A stretch of 64,000 nucleotides of DNA, taken from the NCBI GenBank assembly GCA_020736575.1, contig JAGPYM010000010.1:1116001-1180000 (forward strand), in the 5' to 3' direction. The notes under the pieces are model-generated. The model ran no database searches and was not told the DNA's origin. It saw nothing but the letters and a program-made list of their open reading frames with translations. Source of the stretch: Thelonectria olida. Lineage: Eukaryota > Ascomycota > Sordariomycetes > Hypocreales > Nectriaceae. Positions 45,919 to 58,228 of the stretch are shown here, piece by piece (the stretch's first letter is position 1; each line of letters opens with the position of its first letter). The translations under genes were made by a program, and so were the position numbers.

Positions 45919-47080
45919 TCAGTCGTGCTTCTTGGGCTTGATAAGTAATAGGATGAACAAGCCGGCGATGATGAGAATCAGGAGGAAGATGATCTTCCTT
46001 TTAGTCGTCTTCCGCTGATAGCCTGAGGCGACCTTGAGCTCTTTTTCGGCTTCTTTGACATCTGTGTTCATGCGCTCGACGTTGTAGTCGATGCGATCAA
46101 GCATGGTGCCTTGGTCGATAACCATGTTCTGAAGATCGCGAAATAGGTCGGATAACTCGATGATGCTCTGGGCGATGTCCTCAATTTCTTGTTCGCGTTG
46201 GGCAATGACGGCGTCGTTGGAATGCATCATCCTTTGTTGAGTGGCTTGCTGCAGCGTGGTTTGAGAGAAACGCCGGTCGGCATCGGATTCCTGAAGGGAG
46301 GGATCGAAGAAGCCTGACTGGGGGGTTCCGGAACGCTCGCCTAAGCTTGGGGACGCCAGTCCGCCCATGCCACGAAGTTCTTGATGTCAGGTCAGCATAT
46401 GAAGTGGTTTGAAATGGTCGGCAGAGAAAGACACACTCTTTAGGTAGGCGCTCTGCTTCTTTCTGAAGTTTGCGCTTGCCTCCTGTACCCTTGTTGCTAA
46501 GGAGATTTGGATGTTCTTGGCCATGGTCTCCTCGGCATTGCTTATCGTGCCAGCTTGCTTGGACTCGCGGACCATCTGCTCGACGTGCTGGATACAGCGA
46601 TGGCATTCATGAAAGCCTTTCGTGATCTCCTGCGTGAGCCTCTCGATCTGGGCCTCCTCGGCGCGCTTGGTATCCTCATCGTTGAAGCCAGGGAGGACAT
46701 GCTTTTGGTGGAGCCTCTCGAGGCTCTGGCCCTTGGCCGCAATATTGGAGAGCAAGTCGGTGATGTCGTCGGAGACGTCGGCCCAGCGCGGGGGTAGAAG
46801 GTCCATCTCAATCACGGCGTCGCCATCGTCGTCGAATGCGCCAGCGGACAGCAGGCCGCGACGGTCTTCGTTGGCATAGCTGCTGCTGGAGTAGGTGTCG
46901 GCTAGGCCACTGGCCCCCGACGTGCCAGCTCCGTAGGGTTTCCGCTGCGTGGGATGGTGCGCATACGACTGGCGGTATGAGATGTAACTGATGGGATTGT
47001 GTTAGGAGGTAGGCAGACAAAGGGATATGATAGATGGAGGGCCATGTTGATGCGTACAGGTTAGTGCGGTCTCGCCACAT
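45919..47080 (-). CDS. tlg2: Qa-SNARE Tlg2 (syntaxin-16 type), 344 aa
   Basis: Three exons: 47080-47058, 46987-46437 and 46379-45919, with introns of 70 and 57 nt. The start MWRDRTNLYISYRQSYAHHP is the diagnostic N-peptide of Tlg2/syntaxin-16, which binds the SM protein Vps45. An N-terminal three-helix bundle follows: LPPRWADVSDDITDLLSNIA, LTQEITKGFHECHRCIQHVE, IQISLATRVQEASANFRKKQ. The Qa SNARE motif (EQEIEDIAQSIIELSDLFRD, with the zero-layer Gln in MVIDQGTMLDRIDYNVERMN) precedes one C-terminal membrane anchor (KIIFLLILIIAGLFILLLIK). Tlg2 mediates endosome-to-TGN fusion and is linked to cytoplasm-to-vacuole transport. It lies divergently to calmodulin, 920 bp away. The second intron's donor is GTGTGT, and the join gives YLKKLRGMGG. 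Confidence 0.92.
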
Positions 47081-48000
47081 GGCGGACGCAGGCGTTGATC
47101 GTTGCGACCTTCAGGGTGAATACAGATTCTAAGTCAAGTCGCAGAAGGAGCGTCATGGGACGGTCGTGGAGGAGTTGGACGTCGTCATGGAGGAAGAGCT
47201 GTGGTGGAGGAATGGACCAGAATCGCAAGGGGATGGATGGAGTTCTGGCTTGTTTGCTGCTTGGTTTGCTGGCTTCGATTCAATTACTCCACTGGCTCAT
47301 TGGCATAAAAAGCTGAGGTGCTGGCTAAGAATTGGGTGCACTACGACACTGGGCAGGGCCCATTCCGAGGGAGAGAGGTGTCCACTGCGCTGGAGTCGAT
47401 AAGCCGGGCGGTACGTGCCTGCAATCAGCCTCAGACCTAGAATGATGAATTTGGAACATATGGGGCTGGGGATGACAGTGACGGGAGGGAGCCGCACAGT
47501 GTGAAGTGGATGTGTAGTTATCAAGAAACGCTTCTAATAGGTGGTTCAACCCGTCATCTCATGCCTCCTGAAAATAAAACACGCCCATGGACGCTTGCTG
47601 GAAGGACAGTGCGCTACTATGGATCGTTAACGGTGTACCTACTCTCAGTGTGGCTGGACTCCTTTCCCGGGAGGTTGCTCCTGCCGTTGGACTCGGTGGA
47701 ACGATTACCTTCCAAGTTAAGCGGCCTCTGCCTTTCTCTGCCTTAGGTACCCACGTATTGAAGTCTGTGTCCCCTGAATGGCACCAGTCGAATGCTCCCT
47801 CTCCATTCGTCCACTGCCCGGTCCCCGTGCTGGCTCCGTCCCACGTCCCCACGAAGCTCCAAAACCCGTGCTGCGAAAAGGTCCGACTTTCTTGGCCTAG
47901 AACCCCGCGGCTTCACAACTTGTCCATCTCATCTCCCGCCTTCTTGTGCGATCATCATCCAGCCCTTACCTCAACTTCTTCACTATCGTCTTTGCCCAGT
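47081..48000. other. Divergent promoter region between tlg2 and calmodulin
   Basis: 920 bp between opposite start codons. The part just before the calmodulin ATG (about 47780-48000) is C/T-rich, typical of highly expressed fungal promoters and leaders. No separate gene recognised. Confidence 0.6.
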
Positions 48001-49046
<1,046 letters not shown>

Positions 49047-51011
49047 GGGATGATACTTTGATACCCGAACAACCCAGCGCTCGGCCGTGGCCATTCCTGC
49101 ATCTCTACCGCCCATCTATGTCCTGGCAGGGTAGGTTTGCAAGTGAATGGAAATATGTCCGGGAGGCCATGGGAACTCTTCTGCGTTTATGATGGCAAAA
49201 TTACAAGCGATTCGGGAACTATCTGCGACTGGTTGGGTTGATGCGAGGAAAGGCTTGGTTTCCGTGTTCACATTATTATTCCACAGCCCTGTTGTGCGAT
49301 GGTCATCCTGGGTATCGCTCACGACAACGGAGCATCTTTCAACTTGGAATCAGGCCCAGATATGTGTGCATGAAACAGTGTGTGAAGGTGTGCATGCGTG
49401 CACCAAATTTGACGCAAGTAAGCGTTGATGATATGCTTCTGCGGACGAAATTTTCATGAGAGCCTCATTCAATAGGTTGGGCAGTGATAAGGGATGGCCA
49501 TGATTATGATTGATGAGGGGGGCAGTGAGAGCGGTCAGCAAAAAGAGGGCACCACCAGCATGATCCCCGTCCCTGTGCCGTGCTCATCAGCCCTATAGCC
49601 CGCCCACTCTCATTTTGGGGGTGGGTTGCGTGCTGTGCAAAGGGTGCCAGTACTTCGTAGCAGTTGTACATATCCATGACATGCCCGCTCTTGGGGCCTC
49701 GGCTTGGGCTTATTAGATGCGCTTATTGTATGTATCCTGCAGAGCATTGATGATAGGCCATCTGTGAGCCATGAATGGGTGGTTTGCACAGGGGATCCAG
49801 GGGCCGGCCGACCTTGGGGCCTCACACTTGGGCTTTGTTGCGATCTGGCCTGAGAGACAAACAATTCAGGTTCTCGCAGGATTGGCTTTACGCTAGCCCA
49901 TGGGGCTGTCAGACTGGAGAGTCTGGACCTGTCAGCCCGCGACGCGCTATTGGGAGAGTCGCGAGGCCCAATAGCCAAGAGAGACAGGACCTTTCGGGCT
50001 ATCGTTACGGCAGCGACGACAGGGCGTGGGGAGCCGAGGACTGGCCAGGGATTAATTGTTCCCGGTGTGTTTATTATTCGCGCTGGGGTCTCGAGCCTTG
50101 GAAGGCGATGGGATCGGGCTTGGCTCCCATTCGGAGAGTCGGCGTCTGGAGGTTGGCCTTGTCGGGAAGCGGAGAAGGCAGAGCAGTTGTAATTGGGAGC
50201 TCGTATCTTTTGTCGTATATGTCATTGGGGAGTGGATATTCGCACGAATAGGCCTGTCGACATGCATGCAACTTGCTCTCCCTGTCCAAAGGGTAAGCAA
50301 GATAAACCTGAAATACAGGGGCTCGTTTGAACGAGCAGTGACAATCAGATGCCGTCTCTGGCCATGATTTACACGAGCAGGGCATTTTGCACGTGTCATC
50401 CGTCCCCCCTCTTGCTGGTTGATGCAATTTCACTGTTTCAAGCAAAGAGAACAATGCCAAGGCCCCCAAAACGCGGCGCCCCTGATTAGATGTCAGATAA
50501 TGAATGTAATTAACGTACGTACGAAGTAGTTACGTTACAGTGTCTGCCGCGTCTGACACTTTGCGCGTTTCCTTTGGCGTCTACCTGGGCTGGTAGCACA
50601 CAAGTTACGGGGCAGCAATGGACGGGTAACCTGGTTACTATAGGCAGTTGGCTAGTTCCAGGTCTTGCTTGGGTGATGGAGCGTTCAAGGCGCAGCAGTC
50701 TTCGGCGTATTCTTAGGCAGGCGTAGGCGCAGACGCAGGCGCGGCGGGAGGTGGATGGATCGATGGGCTCGTTTAAAGGGAGGAGCCCATACCTGACGTG
50801 CCAACACGGTTGCGGCTGAAGTTTCTTACTCGATGACCTGTTCCCCAACGAACGTGTTTCTTGTCATTGACATCAATTCCCCATCTTTGCCGTCTTCGGG
50901 CTGAGATGTAAGATTCTTTTTTCCCCGCCCTCTCACTCACAGAAGACTTCTGTGTCAGCTAGCAGCCTCAGACCAAGGCCAGAGCTGACTCTCCACCACG
51001 CCCTCTGCAAC
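49047..51011. other. 2.0-kb intergenic region: calmodulin 3' flank and GH47 promoter
   Basis: No recognisable gene. Open frames of 110-160 codons lack domain features. A 9-bp inverted repeat GCTATTGGG/CCCAATAGC lies at 49946-49975. The final ~200 bp before the GH47 start is C/T-rich. Confidence 0.6.
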
Positions 51012-52873
51012 ATGATTTCTGGCCTCAGGCGCGGTCGCCTTTGGCTTGCCGTGGCGGTCGTATGGCTTGTGTGTTTCTGGTTCCTACGAGATTCCTTTGG
51101 CTCTTCTGATCCACTGGCCGGCCCCGGTCCTCACAAATGGGTGCGACGACCGGCAAAGTACCCTGTTGAGAAGCTCGCCACTATACCGTCTGGAAAGAAG
51201 GGCGTCACGATACCTACCATCCAGGTCAAGGCGCCCAAGGAGGATGCAGCTGCCCGCGAAACTCGTCTGTATCGACTGGCCGCTGTCAAGAAAAGCTTCG
51301 AGCACAGCTGGAACGGGTATTCTCATTATGCCTGGATGCACGATGAGGTCACCCCCCTCACCGGCAAAGCCAAGGATCCCTTTGGCGGCTGGGCTGCTAC
51401 CTTGGTCGACTCGCTCGACTCGCTATGGATCATGGACATGAAAGATGAATTCACAAAGGCTGTTGCCGCCGTCCAGGGCATCGACTTTACCAGCAGCTCC
51501 ATTCCCTTGCTCAACATCTTCGAAACCAACATTCGCTATCTCGGAGGTTTTTTATCGGCCTATGAGATCAGTGGTAAGACTCAAGCTGCTCTGTTGACCA
51601 AGGCCATTGAGGTTGGCGACCTGCTCATGTGTGCATTTGATACACCCAATCACATGCCTGTCGCGCGATGGGATTGGAAGCAGTGAGTTGTTCGTTTGCC
51701 ACAATGATTTCCTCGTACTAATTTCCAAGCAGATATGCATATGGCAAAAGCCAAGTTGCCAGTCAGCATGTGCATGTGTCTGAGATGGGTTCCCTCACTC
51801 TGGAGTTTACTAAGCTGTCGCAGTTGACAGGCGACATGAAGTATTATAACGCCATCAAGAAAATTTCGGATCTGTTTGAAGAGTCCCAGCTCAACTCGCG
51901 CCTTCCCGGCATGTGGCCTATTGACGTCGACGCCTACACGCCGGCATTCCACATGGGCACCGATTTCACCCTCGGAGGCATGTCAGACTCCTTATACGAG
52001 TACCTCCCAAAACAGTATCTTCTCCTTGGAGGGCAACTCAGCCAGCCACGAGACATGTACGAAAAGTTCCTCCCAGTCGCCAAGAAACATCTGTTCCGTA
52101 AGGCTCTCACTCCCTGGAAGCAACCAGTCCTCGTATCCGGCGACTATGTGATTACCGACTTGCCTGGTGAGAAGCCCAAGTTCACCGAGGTGAATCGCGG
52201 CCAGCACCTCACCTGCTTCGCTGGGGGTATGGTTGCATTGGCTAGCCGCATCTTTGAGCAACCCAAAGACATGGACATCGCTATCCAACTGACCGAGGGT
52301 TGTGTCTGGGCCTACAATGCAACCCAGACTGGACTTTCCCCCGAGGTCTTTCACTTCGTTCCATGCGGTGGAATTGAAGCTGATTCCACTGACTGCGCCT
52401 GGGACGAGAGGGCGTGGTTGAAGGGCGTCATTAAAGAGAACCCAGCCGAATTTGAGCCACCACCCGTGAACAACAAAGAGTGGAAGAAGCCTACGGCTGA
52501 AGAGGTGGTAAAGAAAAACAACATCCCCAAGGGCATGACAACTCTCGAGGACCCCAAATACATCTTGCGACCAGAGGCCATCGAATCCATCTTCATTCTG
52601 TACCGACTGACGGGCGACTCGAAGTGGATGGATAAGGCATGGAACATGTTCCTACGCATTGAGGCGGTCACTTTCACCGAGATTGCAGCGTCCGCCATCA
52701 ATGATGTCTCAAAGAAGGAGCCGGTCATGATGGATAGCATGGAGAGCTTCTGGCTGGCGGAGACGCTCAAATATTTCTACCTCATCTTCAGCGACTTCGA
52801 TGTGGTGAGCTTGGACAAGTGGGTGCTGAACACGGAGGCGCACCCTCTGCTCCGGCTGGATATAAGTAAATGA
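51012..52873 (+). CDS. GH47 alpha-1,2-mannosidase (class I), type II membrane protein, 603 aa
   Basis: Two exons: 51012-51682 and 51733-52873, with a 50-nt intron (GTGAGT...CAG). The ATG at 51012 was chosen over in-frame upstream codons because it starts a short basic tail followed by one signal-anchor (LWLAVAVVWLVCFWFL, about residues 10-26). The GH47 domain follows: AVKKSFEHSWNGYSHYAWMH, PFGGWAATLVDSLDSLWIMD, FETNIRYLGGFLSAYEISG, EMGSLTLEFTKLSQLTGD, GQHLTCFAGGMVALA, LRPEAIESIFILYRLTGD, DSMESFWLAETLKYFYLIFS, and the closing NTEAHPL, whose Thr coordinates the catalytic calcium in this family. Class I mannosidases trim Man alpha-1,2 residues from N-glycans in the ER or Golgi; a secretory-pathway luminal domain is clear. 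The ~45-residue insertion around VIKENPAEFEPPPVNNKEWK appears typical of fungal members. Which isoform (ER or Golgi) is not decided. Confidence 0.93.
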
Positions 52874-53562
52874 GTAGGTCATCAAGGGGTTTTGCTATGA
52901 ATGGGACACTTGGGGTTTGTAAATGGAGGGTTGGAACCCGGAGCCTGGATGGGTCTCAGTGTACTATTGTCAGGGCGGTTTGTACGAGATAGCTATGCCT
53001 TTCATACTAATGTCTACGATTGCTTCAACGCGTATGCAAAAACAGTCCATCGGGGGCTTTTCGCTTTATCGTGTGCTTGATGGCAGCTGGATCGATGATG
53101 CTGCTTGGCTTCATCACGGTGCATGTTAATTGGTCGGGCGTCTAATAGCCCAAGCCATCATCAACACGGGCCGTTGCTTTTTCCGGCGTTCTGCACTGGC
53201 TGGACCTTTCAGAGGCTGCCTCCACTTCGTCCAGCTGGAATAGGAGGTACGTACCTAGGGGTAGGCTCCTTTCAGTGGCATTTGTCCCCCCCGTGCCCCA
53301 CGTTGAAATGTGTCCGCGGCTGGCATAGAGCAAGCAGCACACGGTGAGCGCTCGTACCGGCGCAACTTGAGTTTATACAGCTGCCTTGAACAGGGGAAGC
53401 TCCTCATATATTGCCAAACACGCCCCCATCACCCAGCTTGCCTTTTGGCTCCTTAGTTTCTCCTGGGGCTGATTGAGCTTTGCCCATTTCCTTGTCCCTC
53501 CGACATCTCCTGGACAAGCACCTTCAAGGCGGCCCAATCGCCGGGTCGTCCATCTCCCCAAG
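52874..53562. other. 689-bp intergenic region: GH47 3' flank and AP-1 gamma promoter
   Basis: Both neighbours are on the plus strand. No gene recognised. C/T-rich sequence at 53420-53560 precedes the AP-1 gamma start. Confidence 0.6.
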
Positions 53563-56336
53563 ATGAGTTCCTGTATGCTTATGTCCTCGACAGTTACCTT
53601 CCATGCCCAACGTGGAGCCTCCCTGCTGAAGAGCCATCGCTGATTCTTCCGGTGCTGCAGTGAAACAGTTCATCCGTAACGTGCGAGCGGCCAAGACCAT
53701 TGCCGACGAGCGAGCCGTCATCCAGAAGGAGAGCGCTGCGATTCGCGCGAGCTTCAGAGAAGACAGCCACGACCACAACATCCGGTGCGTGTCTACAGTG
53801 CCCGTAACTGTAAAGGAAGAGATGTGGCGTATGGGATGTCCTGACTGACACATTCGCCATAGTCGAAACAATGTTGCGAAGCTCCTTTACCTCTTCACAT
53901 TAGGAGAGCGAACCCATTTCGGACAGATCGAGTGTTTGAAACTCCTTGCCTCACCCCGATTCGCCGATAAGCGTCTAGGTCACCTCGCCACGAGTTTGTT
54001 GCTCGACGAAAACCAGGAAGTTCTCACACTGGTCACCAACTCGCTCAAAAAGTACGCTTCAGGCTTCTCCAGTTAACGTGGCCGCAACATCGCTAACCTC
54101 GAGCTTAGTGACCTCGGCCACTCCAACCAATATGTCGTCGGTCTTGCGCTCTGCACGCTGGGCAACATTGCCTCGATCGAAATGTCGCGAGATCTCTTCC
54201 CCGAAATCGAGACTCTAATCTCCACCTCCAACCCCTACATCCGACGAAAGGCCGCTCTTTGCGCCATGCGTATATGTCGCAAGGTGCCCGACCTCCAAGA
54301 ACATTTCCTCGAAAAGGCGACCCAGCTGTTGTCGGACCGAAACCATGGCGTCTTGCTTTGCGGATTGACACTGGTCATTAGCCTGTGCGAGGCCGACGAG
54401 GAGGAAGGCGGAGAAGAGGGAATCGTTGAGAAGTTTAGGCCCTTCGTCCCCGGACTGGTCAGGACCCTCAAAGGTCTGGCGACATCAGGATATGCGCCCG
54501 AGCATGATGTTACTGGTATCACCGATCCCTTCCTCCAGGTCAAGATTTTGCATCTGTTGCGAGTCTTGGCCATGGGCGACGCCGAAATCAGCGAACAGAT
54601 CAATGACATCCTGGCGCAAGTGGCTACCAACACCGAAGCTTCGAAGAACGTCGGAAACTCCATCCTATACGAGGCCGTCCGGACCATCCTTGATATTGAG
54701 GCCGACTCGGGTTTGAGAGTTCTCGGTGTGAACATCCTGGGCAAGTTCCTGACCAACCGCGACAATAATATTCGTTACGTGGCCTTGAACACCCTCATCA
54801 AGGTGGTTGCCATTGAGCCCAACGCTGTTCAAAGACATCGAAACACGATCCTCGAATGCTTGCGAGACCCTGATATTAGTATCCGTCGCCGCGCTCTGGA
54901 CCTGAGCTTCACCCTCATCAACAAGAGCAACGTCCGAGTCCTTATTCGGGAACTCCTGGCCTTCCTGGAAGTTGCCGACAACGAGTTCAAGCCCACCATG
55001 ACAAGTCAGATCGGCATTGCAGCCGACAAGTTTGCGCCCAATAAGCGTTGGCATTTTGACACTATGCTACGTGTCTTGTCGCTGGCCGGTAACTACGTCA
55101 AGGAGCAAATTCTCTCTTCGTTTATTCGACTCGTTGCCACTACCCCCGAGCTTCAGACGTATGCTGTCCAGAAGCTTTACGTCAACTTGAAGAAGGATAT
55201 CACTCAAGAGAGCTTGACCCAAGCTGGAGCCTGGTGCATCGGTGAATACGCCGACGCTCTTCTCAAGGGTGGTCAGTATGAGGAAGAGGAGCTGGTCCAA
55301 GTGGTCAAGGAGCACGAAATCGTGGACTTGTTGTCTCTCATCCTGAACAGTGCCTACGCCACTCAGGTATCACTCGAGTACATTGTGACGGCCCTGATGA
55401 AACTGACGACTCGATTCTCGGACGCGGCCCAAGTCGAGCGAGTTCGACGACTTCTGCAGCATTACCAGACCAGTCTCGATGTTGAGGTGCAACAACGAGC
55501 GGTTGAGTATGGAAACCTCTTCTCGGTCGACCAAGTCCGGAGAGGCGTGCTCGAGAAGATGCCCATTCCCCAGATCAAGGAGGAATCCCGAGTTCTTGGC
55601 CAGGCCCCATCAACCAAGAAGAAGGCTGCGAACAGAAAATCTCGCGTCATTAAGCCCACGGAGCAGGATCTGCTCGACATTATGGACACCCCCGCCGCTA
55701 CACCCTCAACTGCTCCGTCGACCACCAACGCTGATCTCCTTGCCGACATCCTCAGCGGTACCTCTTCCCCCGCTCCCACCTCTACCTCTCCACCCCCTCA
55801 ACAGTCCAACGTGTCGAACATCATGGACCTCTTCGGATCTGGCCCCGGCTCCTCAACGGCATCTCCCGCACCTCCCTCATCAGGCCTCGATCTTATGTCA
55901 CAAGTCTCGGCTGCGTCTCCTCAGCCACAGGCACCCCAAGCGCCTGCCGGCATTCCCTGCTACGATGCCAACGGTCTGAACATTACGTTCCAGATTCAGC
56001 GCAACGCCGAGGGTATGATCCAGGCGATTGCCAAGTTCCGCAACAGCGGATCAGGAACCTTGTCCAACGTAGGACTGCAGGCTGCCGTTCCCAAGTCTCA
56101 GAAGCTGCAGTTGCTGAGCATCTCTTCCACGGACATTGGTCCTGGCGCGGAAGCTACCCAGACGATGAGAGTGTCTGGGTGCAAGGGGGTCAGTATCCCA
56201 CTTTCTCTGATACGTTTGAACCACGATTTGCTAATCATCTTTTCTCTAGCCTTTGCGACTACGGTTGAGGGTTGCGTATGTGCACCCAACTTCAGGGCAA
56301 GTGATGGATCAGGTCAACTGGACGGAGCCGTCCTAA
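53563..56336 (+). CDS. apl4: AP-1 clathrin adaptor complex gamma subunit, 829 aa
   Basis: Five exons: 53563-53572, 53661-53784, 53863-54051, 54109-56188 and 56250-56336. Introns are 88, 78, 57 and 61 nt. The spliced start [20 protein letters not shown] is the exact family signature. The trunk (to ~residue 590) has the adaptin repeats: [80 protein letters not shown]. The hinge (about 600-718) is Pro/Ser/Thr-rich with acidic DLLDIMD and MDLFGSG motifs likely to bind clathrin. The ear (about 719-829) ends [20 protein letters not shown] then VNWTEPS, reached only after the last splice. Reading through that intron gives a false longer tail. Gamma adaptin sorts cargo between TGN and endosomes with beta, mu and sigma subunits and clathrin. 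Its light-chain partner gene lies 12 kb away in this window. Confidence 0.95.
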
Positions 56337-56829
56337 GAGGTCTGGAGGAGGAGGATATATCTGTAGTTGAGGCCGAGGTGTTGTGTGTAATGAGAGAGGT
56401 TCAGGGTTGGAGTCGGGTGAGGATCCCGAGGCATGGTGAAGATAGAAACAATTTTAAACGACGATCAAACGTCTCTTTTGCTGCACTTGGGCCTTGTTGG
56501 AGCGCTCTTTTTAGGATAATGACGGTTCGTTATGCTTGGTTGTGCAGATTGCAGTTGGAGACAATGAGCAGGGCTGGCAAAAGTTTTATCAGTATTCGTA
56601 TGAGTGCTGAGGGTCTATGATTGGTTACGGTTCGTATGAAAAATAGACTCTTAGTATTAATCTTGGATAGTTAATACTTACCTACGTATCAGGATCCAAA
56701 CCTGAGCCAGTTCGTTGCTTGTCGATGGCGTATTTGGAGTTGCAGCTAACCACCCCCACCTGAAGATCAACTCTTCCCGTACAAGTACTTGACCAAACCA
56801 CGCATAGCACGAGATAACCAACCCTGTCC
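56337..56829. other. 493-bp intergenic region: AP-1 gamma 3' flank and OXNAD1-like promoter
   Basis: Both neighbours are on the plus strand. No gene recognised. Confidence 0.6.
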
Positions 56830-57912
56830 ATGCTTCGCAGCTGCTTACGTCGGAGAGGCACTACATCGCAATTATCGATCCGGCGTCGGCTCGATATAGC
56901 GTCAATGTCAACAGAACGCACCGGACATCTTGAACGAACCGCCCAGGAGCCGAGACATGAGGCATCTCCAACTTCCCAGTCCCTCTTCTGTCTTGCATGA
57001 AACTAACCAGACCAACGGAAATAGCATCTCCACGAAGTGACATTGGGTCGTATAGACCAAGTCAACGAGCGAGTACGGCTTCTACGGCTGGTTCCCCAAT
57101 CTGGTCCTGTATCGGTATGTCTATAATACGCAAAACCCAGCACACTGGAATGAAATGTCATGTCCTTTGCATCAATAGCTGAAGCCACAGCCTCTCAGTT
57201 CTCCCCAGGCCAATGGCTAGACACTTACGTCCCCGGCATCGCAAAGCCCGGCGGCTTCACGCTGACATCGCCGCCCTCGGCCGCAACAGCCTCGGAGCCA
57301 TACCTGGAGCTCGCCGTGCAGGAATCGCCCGACAACCCCGTCGCAGCGTGGCTATGGCGCCCGGCAGACAATATCCTGGGGTCGGTGCTGCGGGTGCGCG
57401 TGGGAGGGAGCTTCGTGTTCCCTCCGCCGGGCAAGACGTCTGCTGGGATTCGTCGAGTCGTCTTCGTTGCGGGTGGCGTGGGGATCAACCCGCTGATGAG
57501 TATATTGAGCTCCATTGCCGAGGGGAGCTTTGATGGCGACGTAAGAATTTTGTACGCAAGTAAATTGCCCCAGGGGGGAGTGAAGGATGTGCTCTTCTTG
57601 CCGAGGATTGCGGAGCAGTTCAAGCAGGGAAGACTTCGGGGAAGACTTCGAGTGTTTGCTACTGGAGCACCATTGGATTCTCATCCTCAAGATGGCGTGG
57701 GAGAAGAGCTTGAGAAGGCAGACATAGACATCCAAGCCGGCCGATTCAGCCATGATGACCTCCGGGCTGCGATTGGTCGAGAGGAGCAGGACTCTTGTGT
57801 CGTGTATGTTTGTGGCCCGCCGACCATGACGGATGAGATAGTAGAGATGATGACTTCAGCTGAGGGTCTTGGGTTACAGAAATGCCAGGTCATGACGGAG
57901 AAGTGGTGGTGA
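56830..57912 (+). CDS. OXNAD1-like mitochondrial NAD(P)H-dependent oxidoreductase, 311 aa
   Basis: Three exons: 56830-56961, 57025-57114 and 57199-57912, all joined in phase 0. The N-terminus (MLRSCLRRRGTTSQLSIRRR) is Arg-rich and lacks acids, fitting a mitochondrial presequence; a second ATG 75 bp later would remove it. The spliced order reads HLERTAQEPRHE, VTLGRIDQVNERVRLLRLV, FSPGQWLDTYVPGIAKPGGF and TLTSPPS: the flavin-binding barrel of ferredoxin-reductase-type enzymes. GSFVFPPPG, the NAD-binding VFVAGGVGINPLMSILSSI, and VVYVCGPPTMTDEIVEMM near the C-terminus follow. This is the domain set of OXNAD1 (oxidoreductase NAD-binding domain-containing protein 1), whose reaction is poorly known. 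The first intron needs a GC donor (GCATCT) to keep this frame; no GT donor nearby does. Confidence 0.8.
56962..57024 (+). other. Probable GC-AG intron in the OXNAD1-like gene
   Basis: 63 nt, starting GCATCT after GAG and ending AAATAG, with an ACTAACC branch sequence 18-24 nt before the 3' end. It is the only join found that keeps frame between EPRHE and HLHEVTLGRIDQVN. Confidence 0.55.
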
Positions 57913-58228
57913 AGATCTCGAGTAGTGACTTGATATATATAGAAGCATGGAGACTGCCATGATGGGAAAGCGAGCCCTCACTGTAGGCATGCGAATAGTC
58001 CATAGACCCTCCACGATAGTGAAGAAGCATTGCTCAGGGAATCGCTGTGTGATTTTGTTACGCCGTGGTATTGTATCGTGAGCTATTTGTCTGTGTTTAT
58101 GCACCCATCACCCACCCGATTCCTGCGTATTCCTGCGTTAAACCAAGGCCGTGAACCATTCTTTGTGACTGTTTTATTCTTCCATGATGCAACTTCATCC
58201 GCACCGCTCCTTAATCCCAATTCCTGTC
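57913..58228. other. Convergent 3' region between OXNAD1-like and NCBP3-like genes
   Basis: 316 bp between facing stop codons, with no gene. The 3' UTRs are likely to overlap. Confidence 0.6.

Noticed and set aside
56189..56620. Read-through C-terminus of AP-1 gamma beyond 56188
   Set aside because: The extra sequence is unlike the ear domain. Splicing 56189-56249 restores the conserved VNWTEP end.
57160..57198. OXNAD1-like gene starting at 57160 (MSFASIAEAT)
   Set aside because: This ATG lies in an intron. Starting there would remove the conserved IDQVNERVRLLRLV part of the flavin domain present in the two upstream exons.
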